From assembly GCA_024711345.1 (NCBI GenBank), contig JANJTA010000007.1, forward strand, positions 1-64,000: a DNA stretch of 64,000 nucleotides, given 5' to 3'. The translations under genes and the position numbers were made by a program. The notes beneath the pieces were generated by a model. The model was given only the letters and a program-made list of their open reading frames with translations, had not been told where the DNA came from and did not search any database. Positions 1 through 10,250 of this stretch are shown here, in pieces. Source of the DNA: Rhodanobacter sp. (GTDB lineage Bacteria; Pseudomonadota; Gammaproteobacteria; Xanthomonadales; Rhodanobacteraceae). Every line of letters begins with the position of its first letter. Within the stretch, counting starts at the first letter, position 1.

Positions 1-156
1 GTGGGGGGCTCTTTTGGTCTAACTTCTCCCGGGGTTTTCCCTGCGGCTCGTGGCGGGGCGCGGGGGGGGGGTGTCGGTTTTTGTCGTGGTGTGGGGGCGG
101 TAGAACACAACCACTCGCAGCCCCCCCCCGCGGGCTCCTGCACGGAAGGGAATGGA
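1..156. other. Low-confidence homopolymer-rich window edge
   Basis: This stretch lies downstream of ribB and contains a run of ten G, a run of nine C and several other G runs, with no gene that I can support. In relatives ribH would be expected here. The texture is unlike the rest of the window and resembles a poorly resolved contig end. A 436-residue plus-strand ORF that crosses it is an antisense shadow of ribB. Confidence 0.5.
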
Positions 157-1248
157 TCAGACGTACTCGACGACTTCGAGCCCGAAGCCGCCCAGCCCCA
201 CCAGCTTGCGCGGCGTGCCGAGCACGCGCAGGCGGTGCACGCCGAGGTCGGCCAGGATCTGCGCGCCGAGACCGAGCTGGCGCCATTCCTGTTGCTGCGC
301 CTCCTGCGGCGCCGGCTGGCCCGGCTGGCGGCTGAGCCGGGCCAGCAGCGCGTCGGGGGTGTCCTCGCCGGACAGCACCAGCAGCACGCCGCGGCCCTCG
401 TCGGCGATCCGGCGCAGCGCCGCGGTGACGGTGAGGCCGAGGTCGTCGCGCTTCAGATGCAGCACGTCGGACAGCGTGTTGCGCACGTGCACGCGGGTCA
501 GCACCGGCGCACCGTCGTCGACCTTGCCGCGCACCAGCGCGTAGTGCAGGCCGCGGCGGATCGCATCGCGGTACGCCACCAGCCGGAACGGACCGAACTC
601 GGTCTCCACCGCCTCCTCGTGCACGCGCTGCACGGTTTTCTCGGTTTCCAGGCGGTAGCGGATCAGCTCGGCGATGGTGCCGATCTTCAGGCCGTGCTTG
701 CGCGCGAAGATCTCCAGTTCCGGCCGACGCGCCATCGAGCCGTCCTCGTGCAGGATCTCGATCAGCACCGCCGACGGCTCCAGCCCGGCGAGCGCGGCCA
801 GGTCGCAACCGGCTTCGGTGTGTCCGGCGCGGGTCAGCACGCCGCCCGGCTGGGCGGTGAGCGGGAAGATGTGGCCGGGCTGCGACAGGTCCTGCGGCCT
901 GGCGTCCGATTTCACCGCGACCTGGATGGTGCGCGCGCGGTCGTGCGCCGAGATGCCGGTGGTCACGCCCTCCGCCGCCTCGATCGAGACGGTGAAGTTG
1001 GTGTGGTAGGCCGAGGTGTTGTCGCTGACCATCGGGCGCAGGCCGAGCTGACGCGTGCGCTGCTCGGTGAGCGTGAGGCACAGCAGGCCGCGTGCCTCGC
1101 GCACCATGAAGTTCACGTCCTCCGGCCGCACCATCTGCGCGGCCATGATCAGGTCGCCTTCGTTCTCGCGGTCCTCGTCGTCGAGGATGACGACCATGCG
1201 GCCGGCGCGGATGTCTTCGAGGATTTCGGGAATGGTGTTGAAAGCCAT
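157..1248 (-). CDS. ribB: 3,4-dihydroxy-2-butanone 4-phosphate synthase with degenerate GTP cyclohydrolase II-like domain
   Basis: Makes the four-carbon precursor of riboflavin from ribulose 5-phosphate. The N-terminal ~200 residues are a DHBP synthase domain with the acidic loop [10 protein letters not shown] and the segment HTEAGCDLA. The C-terminal ~150 residues keep the overall pattern of GTP cyclohydrolase II ([26 protein letters not shown]) but contain no cysteine at all, so the zinc site and cyclohydrolase activity should be lost. This RibB/RibA-like fusion is common in proteobacteria that carry a separate ribA. It lies downstream of ribE and the FMN riboswitch and is presumably co-regulated. 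A composite repeat separates it from ribE. Length of 363 residues fits the family. Confidence 0.93.
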   Translation of the reverse strand: MAFNTIPEILEDIRAGRMVVILDDEDRENEGDLIMAAQMVRPEDVNFMVREARGLLCLTLTEQRTRQLGLRPMVSDNTSAYHTNFTVSIEAAEGVTTGISAHDRARTIQVAVKSDARPQDLSQPGHIFPLTAQPGGVLTRAGHTEAGCDLAALAGLEPSAVLIEILHEDGSMARRPELEIFARKHGLKIGTIAELIRYRLETEKTVQRVHEEAVETEFGPFRLVAYRDAIRRGLHYALVRGKVDDGAPVLTRVHVRNTLSDVLHLKRDDLGLTVTAALRRIADEGRGVLLVLSGEDTPDALLARLSRQPGQPAPQEAQQQEWRQLGLGAQILADLGVHRLRVLGTPRKLVGLGGFGLEVVEYV

Positions 1249-1270
1249 GAGTATGTCCGTGTCGTAGTTT

Positions 1271-1382
1271 CCTTCTCCCTGTGGGAGAAGGTGCCCCGAA
1301 GGGGCGGATGAGGGTTCGATCGGAGCGGAATACGCGGCACGCCCGAACCCTCATCCCAACCCTTCTCCCAACGGGAGAAGGG
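1271..1382. repeat. Composite intergenic inverted repeat between ribE and ribB
   Basis: Nested palindromes: CCTTCTCCC...GGGAGAAGG hairpins at both ends, a GCCCC/GGGGC hairpin, and long outer arms GATGAGGGTTCG / CGAACCCTCATC. A related element lies at 10063-10228. This looks like a BIME/REP-type dispersed element. It sits inside the ribE-ribB transcript, where it may act as an mRNA processing or stability element. Confidence 0.75.
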
Positions 1383-1392
1383 CTCAAGCGGT

Positions 1393-2034
1393 TCAGGCGA
1401 AGCCGTGCTGCTTGAGGAAGGCCTCGTCCAGTTTCGGCGTCTCGCCGCCGGACAGCAGCCGCTCGATGTAGCGCGCGACCACGTCCACCTCGATGTTCAC
1501 CGCGTCGCCCACGCGGCGGGCGTGGAACGCGGTGTGCGCGACCGTGTGCGGGATCAGGTTGACGCCAAAGCGCGAGCCGGCGACTTCGTTGACGGTGAGG
1601 CTGGTGCCGTCGATGCACACCGAGCCTTTCGCCGCGATGTAGCGCGCGAGATTCGCCGGCACCTCGAAGGTCCAGCGCTGCGAGCGCCCGTCCGGCACGA
1701 TCGAGACCACCTTGCCGAGGCCGTCGACATGACCGGAAACCAGATGCCCGCCGAGGCGGTCGGCCAGGCGCAGCGCCTTCTCCAGGTTCACCGGGTCGCC
1801 GGCCTTGAGCCCACCCAGCGAAGTCAGCGACAAGGTCTCGTTGGAGACGTCGGCGCTGAAGCCGCGCGGCTCCAGCGCGATCGCGGTGAGGCACACGCCG
1901 GACACGGCGATCGAGTCGCCCAGCTGCACGTCGGCCAGGTCGAGCTCGGCGGTATCGACATGCAGGCGCACGTCGCCGCCACGCGGCTCGAGCCGCGCGA
2001 CGCGACCCACGGACTGGATGATGCCGGTGAACAT
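1393..2034 (-). CDS. ribE: Riboflavin synthase, alpha chain
   Basis: Dismutates two 6,7-dimethyl-8-ribityllumazine molecules into riboflavin. The 213-residue product has the two tandem lumazine-binding repeats: the first begins MFTGIIQSVG, the second near residue 95 (HLVSGHVDGLGKV). The ORF track extends 23 residues further upstream, but the family starts at MFTGII and an excellent GGAGGT lies seven bases before this ATG, so the start is placed at 2034. It is the first gene after the FMN riboswitch, and ribB follows. The symbol ribC is used for the same enzyme in some species. Confidence 0.95.
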   Translation of the reverse strand: MFTGIIQSVGRVARLEPRGGDVRLHVDTAELDLADVQLGDSIAVSGVCLTAIALEPRGFSADVSNETLSLTSLGGLKAGDPVNLEKALRLADRLGGHLVSGHVDGLGKVVSIVPDGRSQRWTFEVPANLARYIAAKGSVCIDGTSLTVNEVAGSRFGVNLIPHTVAHTAFHARRVGDAVNIEVDVVARYIERLLSGGETPKLDEAFLKQHGFA

Positions 2035-2165
2035 CAGCGCACCTCCGGCCGGAGGGCGAGCAACTGCATGGATGCCATGGATTTCATGAAACGTATCCCG
2101 CATGGAGTGAGCGAGTACGCCTCAAGGCATGAGGCCCGGCGCACGCCGCGAAGCGCCCGCCTGCC

Positions 2166-2326
2166 GTCTTCTCTTCATCCGGACTGTGAGGAAGCGGTCG
2201 CCCGCTGCCAACCGTCGGCTCCGGCATTCGACCGGATCTGCTGACCTTCCGGCGTGGCCGGAAGCGCTCGCGGGCTCGCCTCGAGAGGCCTACCGCCGGT
2301 GGGGAATTTCGCCCCGCCCTGAAGAC
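2166..2326 (-). promoter_or_regulatory. FMN riboswitch (RFN element)
   Basis: On the minus strand the classic RFN blocks appear in order: a 5' arm CTTCAGGGCGGGGC followed by GAAATTCCCCACCGGCGGTA, then GAGCCCGCGAGCGC, GGTCAGCAGATCCGGT and CCGGAGCCGACGGTT, and finally AGTCCGGATGAAGAG, whose GAAG closes P1 with the 5' arm. It ends about 130 bases before the ribE start codon. FMN binding is expected to repress ribE and ribB, at transcription or translation. A possible -10 (TAGACT on the minus strand, 2354-2359) lies just upstream. The rest of 2327-2433 shows nothing else. Confidence 0.95.
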
Positions 2327-2433
2327 GTGTAACGCCGGATGACCGGCCGGCGCAGTCTAGCACCATCGTCCGGCCCGGCCGGCGCCCCGGCGGAGAAACA
2401 GTGTTCCGCGGCGCGCACGGTCATGGCCAGCCT

Positions 2434-3345
2434 TCACGCCACCGACAGCGCCTGGACCAGGTGGTCGATCAGCGCCCGCAGCGCCGGGGCGCGGTCCGCC
2501 CCGGGCAGCCACAGCAGGTGGATCGGGAAGGCCGGCAGTTGCCAGTCCGGCAGCAGTTCCACCAGGCGCCCCTCGGCGACCAGGCCGTCGGCCATGTAGT
2601 CACCCTGCAGGCCGATGCCCACGCCGGCCAGCACGGCGTCGCGGATCGCCTGGGAGTCGTTGCAGGTCAGCACCGGCTCGATGCGCACCGCGCGCCGCTG
2701 GCGGTTTCGACTGAAGGACCACAGGGTGCCGCGGCGGTAGCCGCTGAAGGCGATGCAGCGGTGCGCCTTCAGATCCATCGGGTCGCGCAGCGGCGGCGCC
2801 GAGGCCAGGTAGGCGGGCGAGGCGCAGGGATACAGGCGCATCGTGCCGGCGCGGCGCGCCACCAGCTGCGCGTCGGCCAGCCGCCCCAGGCGCACGGCCA
2901 GATCGACCCGGGCCGCCACCATGTCCACGTAGGCATCGTCATAGGTCGCCTCGATGCGTACCCGCGGGTGCTCGCGCATGAAGCCGGCCAGCAGCGGCGC
3001 CAGGCGGTAGCGGCCGAAACTGGCTGGCAGGTGCACGCACAGCCGGCCGGCCAGTTCGCCGTCCGGCGGGTGCAAACCGGCGGCCAGCTCCGTCATCACC
3101 GTTTCCATGCGCTGCCACTGCGCCAGCAGTTGCTCGCCACGCGCGCTGAGCGCCATGCGCCGGGTGGTGCGCAGGAACAGCCGCGCGCCGACAGCCTCTT
3201 CCAGCGCCGCGATGCGCCGGCTCAGCACCGATGCCGTGCAGCCGATCTCCAGCGCCGCGCGCGAGAAGTTGAGCCGCCGCGCCGCGGCGGCGAAGGCGCG
3301 CAGTTCGCGCAGGCGGGTCGGCGTGAGGTCGAAGGATTGATTCAT
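2434..3345 (-). CDS. LysR-family transcriptional regulator
   Basis: A 303-residue LTTR. Residues 10-70 form the winged helix-turn-helix (LRELRAFAAAARRLNFSRAA...CTASVLSRRIAALEE) and the remainder is the periplasmic-binding-protein-like effector domain. It is transcribed divergently from the zinc-free MDR alcohol dehydrogenase at 3435; the 89-base gap includes an ATC-N13-GAT dyad typical of LTTR sites. Control of the neighbouring dehydrogenase is inferred from this arrangement. The inducer is unknown. The pair interrupts an otherwise co-directional glyA-nrdR-ribD-ribE-ribB block. Confidence 0.88.
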   Translation of the reverse strand: MNQSFDLTPTRLRELRAFAAAARRLNFSRAALEIGCTASVLSRRIAALEEAVGARLFLRTTRRMALSARGEQLLAQWQRMETVMTELAAGLHPPDGELAGRLCVHLPASFGRYRLAPLLAGFMREHPRVRIEATYDDAYVDMVAARVDLAVRLGRLADAQLVARRAGTMRLYPCASPAYLASAPPLRDPMDLKAHRCIAFSGYRRGTLWSFSRNRQRRAVRIEPVLTCNDSQAIRDAVLAGVGIGLQGDYMADGLVAEGRLVELLPDWQLPAFPIHLLWLPGADRAPALRALIDHLVQALSVA

Positions 3346-3434
3346 GGGGCGAACAAAAGATCACTCATTCGTGTGGATTATCGCAAGCCCCGGGTGGCGC
3401 GAGCATGGCCATATCCCCACCACGGAGTCCTCCC

Positions 3435-4445
3435 ATGCGCGCCATCCAGCTTGCCGCCTTCGGCCTCGACCACCTGCAGCAGGTCGACCTGCCCGCCCCG
3501 CGTCCCGGCCCGAACGAAGTGCTGGTGCGGATCGAGGCCGCCTCGCTCAACTTCCGCGACTGGATGCTGGTCGACGGCCAGCTGTACCGCGGCGTGTCGC
3601 TGCCGATCGTGCCGGTGTCCGACGGCGCCGGCACGGTGCTGGAGGTCGGCGCGGCGGTAACCCGCTTCAAGCCCGGCGACCGCGTCACCACCTTCTACAA
3701 GTCGCGCTGGATCGCCGGCGCGATGCGGCCGGAGTGGGAAGGCGCCGAGATCGGCGGGCCGGAGCCGGGCGTGATGCGCGAACTGGCCTGCTTCGACCAG
3801 TACTCGCTGGCGCGCGCGCCGGCGCACCTCTCCAGCGTGCAGGCGGCCACGCTGCCGATCGCCGCGCTCACCGCCTGGCAGGTGCTGGAAACCGCGCACA
3901 TCACCACCGGCCAGAGCGTGCTGCTGCTGGGCACCGGCGGCGTGTCGCTGTTCGCGCTGCAGTTCGCCAGGCTGCGCGGTGCGCGGGCGATCGTGCTGTC
4001 CTCCAGCGACGACAAGCTCGAGCGCGCGAAGGCGCTGGGCGCCGACGTCGGCATCAACTACGCCAAATACCCGCAGTGGGGCGCGCTGGTGCGCGAGGCC
4101 AGCGGCGGCGCGGGGGTGGACGCGGTGGTCGAAACCGTCGGCGCGGCCACCCTGGCGCAGTCGCTGGAAGCGGTACGCATGCACGGCTTCATCGGCGTGC
4201 TCGGCTGGCTCGGCGGAATGGAGGCCACCTTGCCGCTGGCCAAAGTGGTGCTCAGGCGCGTGCGACTGCAGGGGATATCGGTCGCCTCGCTGGAAGAACA
4301 CGAGCGGATGGTGGCGGCGATCGAAGCCACCGGCTTGGCGCCGGTGATCGATCGCGTCTACGGCTTTGGCCAGTTGCGCGAGGCGTTCGAACGCCTCACC
4401 GCCGGCGGCCACTTCGGCAAGCTCGCCGTCGACTTCAGCGCCTGA
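3435..4445 (+). CDS. NAD(P)-dependent alcohol dehydrogenase / quinone oxidoreductase-like MDR protein
   Basis: A 336-residue medium-chain dehydrogenase/reductase. The N-terminal GroES-like fold contains GDRVTTFYKSRWI; the Rossmann segment has LLLGTGGVSLFALQFA near residue 165 and ends with the usual GGHFGKLAVDF. Catalytic and structural zinc cysteine motifs are not apparent, which suggests a zinc-independent MDR member. The track start at 3405 is ten codons too early; ATG at 3435 has GGAG seven bases upstream. It is divergent from a LysR gene and convergent with ribD (27-base gap). Substrate unknown. Confidence 0.85.
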   Translation: MRAIQLAAFGLDHLQQVDLPAPRPGPNEVLVRIEAASLNFRDWMLVDGQLYRGVSLPIVPVSDGAGTVLEVGAAVTRFKPGDRVTTFYKSRWIAGAMRPEWEGAEIGGPEPGVMRELACFDQYSLARAPAHLSSVQAATLPIAALTAWQVLETAHITTGQSVLLLGTGGVSLFALQFARLRGARAIVLSSSDDKLERAKALGADVGINYAKYPQWGALVREASGGAGVDAVVETVGAATLAQSLEAVRMHGFIGVLGWLGGMEATLPLAKVVLRRVRLQGISVASLEEHERMVAAIEATGLAPVIDRVYGFGQLREAFERLTAGGHFGKLAVDFSA

Positions 4446-4472
4446 AGCCAACCCTGGCCGGGTGCGGTGGAA

Positions 4473-5567
4473 TCAACTCGGGCGCAGACGCAAGCGGAGG
4501 TCCGGCCCGACCATGCGCTGGTCGACCACCCGCAACTGCCAGCGCGATGCCATGTCGGCCAGCGGCGGCAACTGCAGCAGGGGCCGCGCGCCGTCGCCCA
4601 GCAGCAACGGCGCGACGTAGAGCAGCAGTTCGTCCAGGCAGCCCTGCTCGAACAGCGCACCGCACAGCGCGGGGCCCGCTTCGACGTGAACCTCGTTGAC
4701 CTCGCGCCGGGCCAGTTCGGCGAGTACGGCGGCCAGGTCGAGCTGGCCGCCGTGACCGGCGATGGCCACCCGCTCGGTCGCCGCCAGATGGGCGGCGACC
4801 GGAGCGCCGGCCGCATGCATGAGCAGCGTGGGCGCCGTCGTATCGAGCACGTGACTGCCGGACGGCGTGCGCAGGTGCGTATCCAGGATCACGCGCCATG
4901 GCGGGAGCGGCGACCCGGCTGGCCCTTCCACCCGGCGCACGGTCAGCCGCGGGTTGTCGGCCAGCACGGTGCCGCTGCCGGTGAGGATGGCGCTGCTGCG
5001 CGCACGCCAGCGCTGCACGTCGGCGCGTGCCGCCGCGCCGGTGATCCATTTCGATTCGCCGCTGGCCAGCGCGGTGCGGCCGTCCAGGCTCATCGCCAGC
5101 TTCACCCGCACGAACGGACGGCCGCGCTCGATCCGGCTGAAGAAGCCGCAGTTCAGCTCCCGCGCGGCTTCGCGCATCAGGCCCTGCTCGACCGCGATGC
5201 CGGCGGCGCGCAGCTTGCCGATGCCGTGGCCATCGACCTGCGGGAACGGGTCCTCGGCCGCAATCACCACCCGGCCGACGCCGGCGGCCACCAGGGCATC
5301 GGCACACGGCGGCGTACGCCCATGGTGTGCGCACGGCTCCAGCGTCACATACGCAGTCGCGCCGCGCGCCCGTTCACCGGCCTCGCGCAGCGCGAATACT
5401 TCCGCGTGCGGCTCGCCGGCGCGTTGATGGAAGCCGGCGCCGACCACCTCGCGACCGTGCGCGATCACGCAACCCACCCGCGGATTCGGCTGGGTGGTGT
5501 ACAGGCCGCGTTCGGCCAGGCGCAGGGCGTGCGCCATGTGTTCGTGGTCGGTGCCGGAAAAGATCAT
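4473..5567 (-). CDS. ribD: Bifunctional diaminohydroxyphosphoribosylaminopyrimidine deaminase / 5-amino-6-(5-phosphoribosylamino)uracil reductase
   Basis: Carries out the second and third steps of riboflavin synthesis from GTP. The deaminase domain (residues 1-145) shows the zinc motif HAE and PCAHHGRTPPC; the reductase domain (150-364) starts FVRVKLAMSLDGRTA with ITG and GSGTVLADNP further on. Length 364 is normal. It lies downstream of nrdR, separated by a REP pair, and is not behind the FMN riboswitch, unlike ribE/ribB. Confidence 0.95.
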   Translation of the reverse strand: MIFSGTDHEHMAHALRLAERGLYTTQPNPRVGCVIAHGREVVGAGFHQRAGEPHAEVFALREAGERARGATAYVTLEPCAHHGRTPPCADALVAAGVGRVVIAAEDPFPQVDGHGIGKLRAAGIAVEQGLMREAARELNCGFFSRIERGRPFVRVKLAMSLDGRTALASGESKWITGAAARADVQRWRARSSAILTGSGTVLADNPRLTVRRVEGPAGSPLPPWRVILDTHLRTPSGSHVLDTTAPTLLMHAAGAPVAAHLAATERVAIAGHGGQLDLAAVLAELARREVNEVHVEAGPALCGALFEQGCLDELLLYVAPLLLGDGARPLLQLPPLADMASRWQLRVVDQRMVGPDLRLRLRPS

Positions 5568-5576
5568 GCCGTCATT

Positions 5577-5671
5577 GTAGAAGCCCGCTCGCGGGCGATG
5601 CCTTGGGGTCGGGATTCAGGACTCGGGATTCGCAAAAGCCAGGAGCATCGCCCGCGAGCGGGCTCCTACGG
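5577..5671. repeat. Inverted pair of REP palindromes
   Basis: Two head-to-head copies of a 25-base element: GTAGAAGCCCGCTCGCGGGC... at 5577 and its reverse complement ending GCGAGCGGGCTCCTAC at 5669. Each copy contains the palindrome GCCCGCTCGCGGGC. The spacer repeats GGGATTC/GGACTCGGGATTC. This resembles the widespread GTAGGAGC-type REPs of Pseudomonas and Xanthomonadales that are mobilised by RAYT transposases. The right copy supplies the stop codon of nrdR. Confidence 0.85.
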
Positions 5672-6175
5672 TTTGCGCTTGCTGCCGCCCAGCAACGGCA
5701 ACTGCAGCTCGGCCAAGCCCGGCAGGTCACGCTCCAGCTTCTCGATCTCCTCGCGGAACGCGTGCACGTCCTCGAACTTGCGGTAGACCGAGGCGAAGCG
5801 CACGTAGGCGACCTGGTCGAGATTCTTCAGCTCGCGCATCACCAGCTCGCCGACCTGGCGCGACGGCACCTCGCGCTCGCTGCTGCGGCGCAAGTCGTTG
5901 ACGATCGCGCGCACTGCGGCGTCCACCGCGTCGCTGGCCACCGGGCGCTTCTGCAGCGCCCGCTCGAAACTCACCCGCAGCTTGCGCTCGTCGAACGCCT
6001 CGCGCCGCTCACCGCTCTTGACGATCGCCGGCAGCTTCAGCTCCGCCGTCTCGAACGTGTTGAAGCGCTCGCCGCACTGCGGGCACTCGCGCCGACGACG
6101 CACGGTGCTGCCGTCCTCGGTCAGCCGCGAGTCGATCACGCGGGTGTCTTCGTGCTGGCAGAAGGGGCAGTGCAC
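5666..6175 (-). CDS. nrdR: Transcriptional repressor NrdR
   Basis: Represses ribonucleotide reductase genes in response to dATP/ATP. The zinc ribbon is intact (HCPFC near the start, [12 protein letters not shown] at ~31) and is followed by an ATP-cone domain (residues ~50-140). The true start is a GTG at 6175 (family N-terminus is MHCPFC), two bases after the upstream gene's stop; the 363-residue track ORF is an in-frame overrun. The product has 169 residues. The TAG stop lies inside a REP element, so the last residues may have been reset by its insertion. Confidence 0.95.
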   Translation of the reverse strand: MHCPFCQHEDTRVIDSRLTEDGSTVRRRRECPQCGERFNTFETAELKLPAIVKSGERREAFDERKLRVSFERALQKRPVASDAVDAAVRAIVNDLRRSSEREVPSRQVGELVMRELKNLDQVAYVRFASVYRKFEDVHAFREEIEKLERDLPGLAELQLPLLGGSKRKP

Positions 6176-6177
6176 GG

Positions 6178-6891
6178 TCAGCGAGTCTCGATCATGGCTT
6201 GCGCGAATGCACGCACGGGCGGCGGCAGCCGTCCCTGCAGCGCGCCGCGTTCGTGCTGGAACAGGGTGGCGACAAAGAACGGATGCCCGTCCAGTTCCAC
6301 CCCGCGCACGTCGCCCGCCTCGTCCAGCGCGTTGATCCGCAATGGACCGTCGCCCATGGCCTCGCGGAAACCGGGGTCGAGCCCATAGCTGCAGTGGTAG
6401 CCCTCGGAGGTCCGGGTGGCGCCATAGGCCTGCGCCAAGCGGGAGCCTTCGACCAGCCGCAGCGCGTCGGTCACCTCCACCAGCGAACACAGCAGCGGCA
6501 CGATGACCTGGCGGCCGACTCCGGGCGCGGTTTCGGCGTGCTCCGCGTCGTGCCAGCCGAGCACGTTGCGCGCGTACTCGAGCATCGCGTGCTGGAACCC
6601 GCCGCAGGTGCCGAGAAACGGCACCTGCCGCTCGCGCGCCACGCGGATCGCCGCCAGCGCGCCGTCCATGTCCCGGTAAGGGCTGGCCGGCACGCACCAG
6701 AGCCCATCGAAGCCGGCCAGTGCAGCGCCATCGCCGACCGTTTCGGTGGGTACCCATACCGGCTCGATCGACACGCCGAGCGCGTCCCCAGCCATGCCCA
6801 ATGCCACCGGAATGGCGCGATGCGCGGTCACGGCATCATCGCGGTCGCCGATCAGGCCGACGCGGAGGGACACGCCCGGTTCCTCAGCCAT
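6178..6891 (-). CDS. CTP synthase C-terminal region-related glutamine amidotransferase-like protein
   Basis: A 237-residue class-I amidotransferase fold with the nucleophile elbow [10 protein letters not shown] and a late [11 protein letters not shown] segment where CTP synthase has its catalytic His-x-Glu. It lacks the synthase domain. It matches the family recalled as CTP synthase C-terminal region-related (seleno)protein; here the nucleophile is an ordinary cysteine. It overlaps the end of glyA by 8 bases and precedes nrdR by 2, so it is probably cotranscribed with both. Physiological substrate unknown. A GTG seven codons downstream (SLRVGLIGD) is an alternative start. Confidence 0.8.
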   Translation of the reverse strand: MAEEPGVSLRVGLIGDRDDAVTAHRAIPVALGMAGDALGVSIEPVWVPTETVGDGAALAGFDGLWCVPASPYRDMDGALAAIRVARERQVPFLGTCGGFQHAMLEYARNVLGWHDAEHAETAPGVGRQVIVPLLCSLVEVTDALRLVEGSRLAQAYGATRTSEGYHCSYGLDPGFREAMGDGPLRINALDEAGDVRGVELDGHPFFVATLFQHERGALQGRLPPPVRAFAQAMIETR

Positions 6892-8137
6892 AGACGGGGA
6901 ACTTGCGGCACTGCGCCTCGACCTTGGCGCGCACCGCGGCGATCACCTTGTCGTCGTTCGGCGCATCCAGCACGTCGCAGATCCAGTTGGCCAGTTCGAT
7001 GCAGTCGGCTTCCTGGTAGCCGCGGGTGGTGACGGCGGGGGTGCCCACGCGCAGGCCGGAGGTGACAAAGGGCTTCTGCGGGTCGTTCGGCACGGCGTTC
7101 TTGTTCACCGTGATGTGCGCCTTGCCAAGCGCGGCCTCGGCGTCCTTGCCGGTGATCGGCTTGCCGATCAGGTCGACCAGCATCAGGTGGTTCTCGGTGC
7201 CGCCGGAGACGATCTTGTAGCCGCGGGCGATGATGGTCCTGGCCATCGCCTTGGCGTTCTTCACCACCTGCGCCTGGTATTCCTTGAACGCCGGCTCCAG
7301 CGCTTCCTTGAACGCCACCGCCTTGGCCGCGATCACGTGCATCAGCGGCCCGCCCTGGATGCCGGGGAACACGATCGACTGCAACTTCTTCTCGATCTCC
7401 TCGCCCGCACCCTTGGCGACGATGATGCCGCCGCGCGGGCCGCGCAACGTCTTGTGGGTGGTGGAGGTGACCACGTGCGCGTGCGGCAGCGGGCTCGGGT
7501 ACACGCCGGCGGCGACCAGGCCGGCAACGTGCGCCATGTCCACGAACAGGTAGGCGCCGACCTTGTCGGCGATGGCGCGGAAGCGCACCCAGTCCATCAC
7601 CTGCGAATAGGCGGAGAAGCCGGCCACGATCATCTTCGGCTGGTGCTCCACGGCAAGGCGCTCGACCTCGTCGTAGTCGACCAGGCCCTGGTCGTTCACG
7701 CCGTACTGCACGGCGTGGAGGATCTTGCCGGAAAGGTTGACCTTGGCGCCGTGGGTGAGGTGGCCGCCGTGCGCCAGCGACATGCCGAGGATGGTGTCGC
7801 CCGGCTGCAGCAGCGCGAAATACACCGCCTGGTTGGCCTGCGAGCCGGAGTGCGGCTGCACGTTGGCGTAGTCGCAGTCGAACAGCCGCTTCAGCCGCTC
7901 GATCGCCAGCTTCTCGGCCACGTCCACGTACTCGCAGCCGCCGTAGTAGCGCTTGCCCGGGTAGCCCTCGGCGTACTTGTTGGTGAGCTTGGAGCCCTGC
8001 GCTTCCATCACCCGCGGACTGGCGTAGTTCTCCGAGGCGATCAGCTCGACGTGATCTTCCTGGCGCTGGCCTTCGTCGGCGATGGCCTTGGCCAGTTCGT
8101 CGTCGTAACCGGCAATCGTGCAGTCCTTGGGGAACAT
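6884..8137 (-). CDS. glyA: Serine hydroxymethyltransferase
   Basis: PLP enzyme interconverting serine and glycine with transfer of a one-carbon unit to tetrahydrofolate. The 417-residue length is canonical. The PLP-lysine motif [16 protein letters not shown] is present, as are the N-terminal [10 protein letters not shown] and HSGSQAN segments. It heads the minus-strand cluster glyA / amidotransferase-like / nrdR. A -10-like TACACT (minus strand, 8175-8180) lies 38 bases upstream, and the leader contains a short GGCTAA/TTAGCC hairpin. No glycine riboswitch is visible. Confidence 0.97.
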   Translation of the reverse strand: MFPKDCTIAGYDDELAKAIADEGQRQEDHVELIASENYASPRVMEAQGSKLTNKYAEGYPGKRYYGGCEYVDVAEKLAIERLKRLFDCDYANVQPHSGSQANQAVYFALLQPGDTILGMSLAHGGHLTHGAKVNLSGKILHAVQYGVNDQGLVDYDEVERLAVEHQPKMIVAGFSAYSQVMDWVRFRAIADKVGAYLFVDMAHVAGLVAAGVYPSPLPHAHVVTSTTHKTLRGPRGGIIVAKGAGEEIEKKLQSIVFPGIQGGPLMHVIAAKAVAFKEALEPAFKEYQAQVVKNAKAMARTIIARGYKIVSGGTENHLMLVDLIGKPITGKDAEAALGKAHITVNKNAVPNDPQKPFVTSGLRVGTPAVTTRGYQEADCIELANWICDVLDAPNDDKVIAAVRAKVEAQCRKFPVYG

Positions 8138-8251
8138 TCTGGCCTCGGCAATTGGCTAACGGGATTAGCCGGAAAGTGTAGCGCCGCCGGGCGTTTGCAG
8201 CCACCGCCTGGCGGTTCCGGACGGCGGCATCGGCGCAACGCCACAACCCGC

Positions 8252-8257
8252 TATAAT
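8252..8257 (+). promoter_or_regulatory. Candidate -10 of the ettA promoter
   Basis: A perfect TATAAT lies 70 bases before the ettA start in a GC-rich divergent spacer with glyA. The -35 position has no clear consensus hexamer. Confidence 0.55.
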
Positions 8258-8327
8258 GTGCGGTTTGATGAATTCCCTTTCCGTGCCGACCCAAGCAGGC
8301 GGTGCGGAGAACGCCTTCGGAGGTTGC

Positions 8328-9995
<1,668 letters not shown>

Positions 9996-10062
9996 AAGCC
10001 GGGAATGGGGAAGCGGGATGAAGGAATCGGAAAAACTCCCCGCTCCAGACTACCCGGACTTG

Positions 10063-10228
10063 GCCCCTCTCCTGCCGGGAGAGGGGTTGGGGTGAGGGTT
10101 CGGGCGAAGCGCGATCTTGGAATCCGGCGTGAGATCCACGCTCTCGCTCCGCCCGCACCCCTCATCGGCCCCTTCGGGGCACCTTCTCACCCACAAGGGG
10201 ACTCTCAAAGGTCGCCGAGGGGAGAAGG
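10063..10228. repeat. Composite palindromic repeat upstream of pyrF
   Basis: Contains CCCCTCTCC...GGGAGAGGGG, GGGTGAGGGTTCGGGCG, CCCTCATCGGCCCCTTCGGG and a closing GGGGAGAAGGG. It shares its parts with the element at 1271-1382. It fills most of the 255-base ettA-pyrF gap; no other feature is seen there. Confidence 0.7.
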
Positions 10229-10250
10229 GAATCCGTTCACGGAGACTCCG

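Noticed and set aside
1-1311. 436-residue plus-strand ORF
   Set aside because: Antisense to ribB and starts in doubtful sequence.
8138-8251. Glycine riboswitch before glyA
   Set aside because: The leader is too short and lacks the tandem aptamer motifs; only a 6-bp hairpin is seen.
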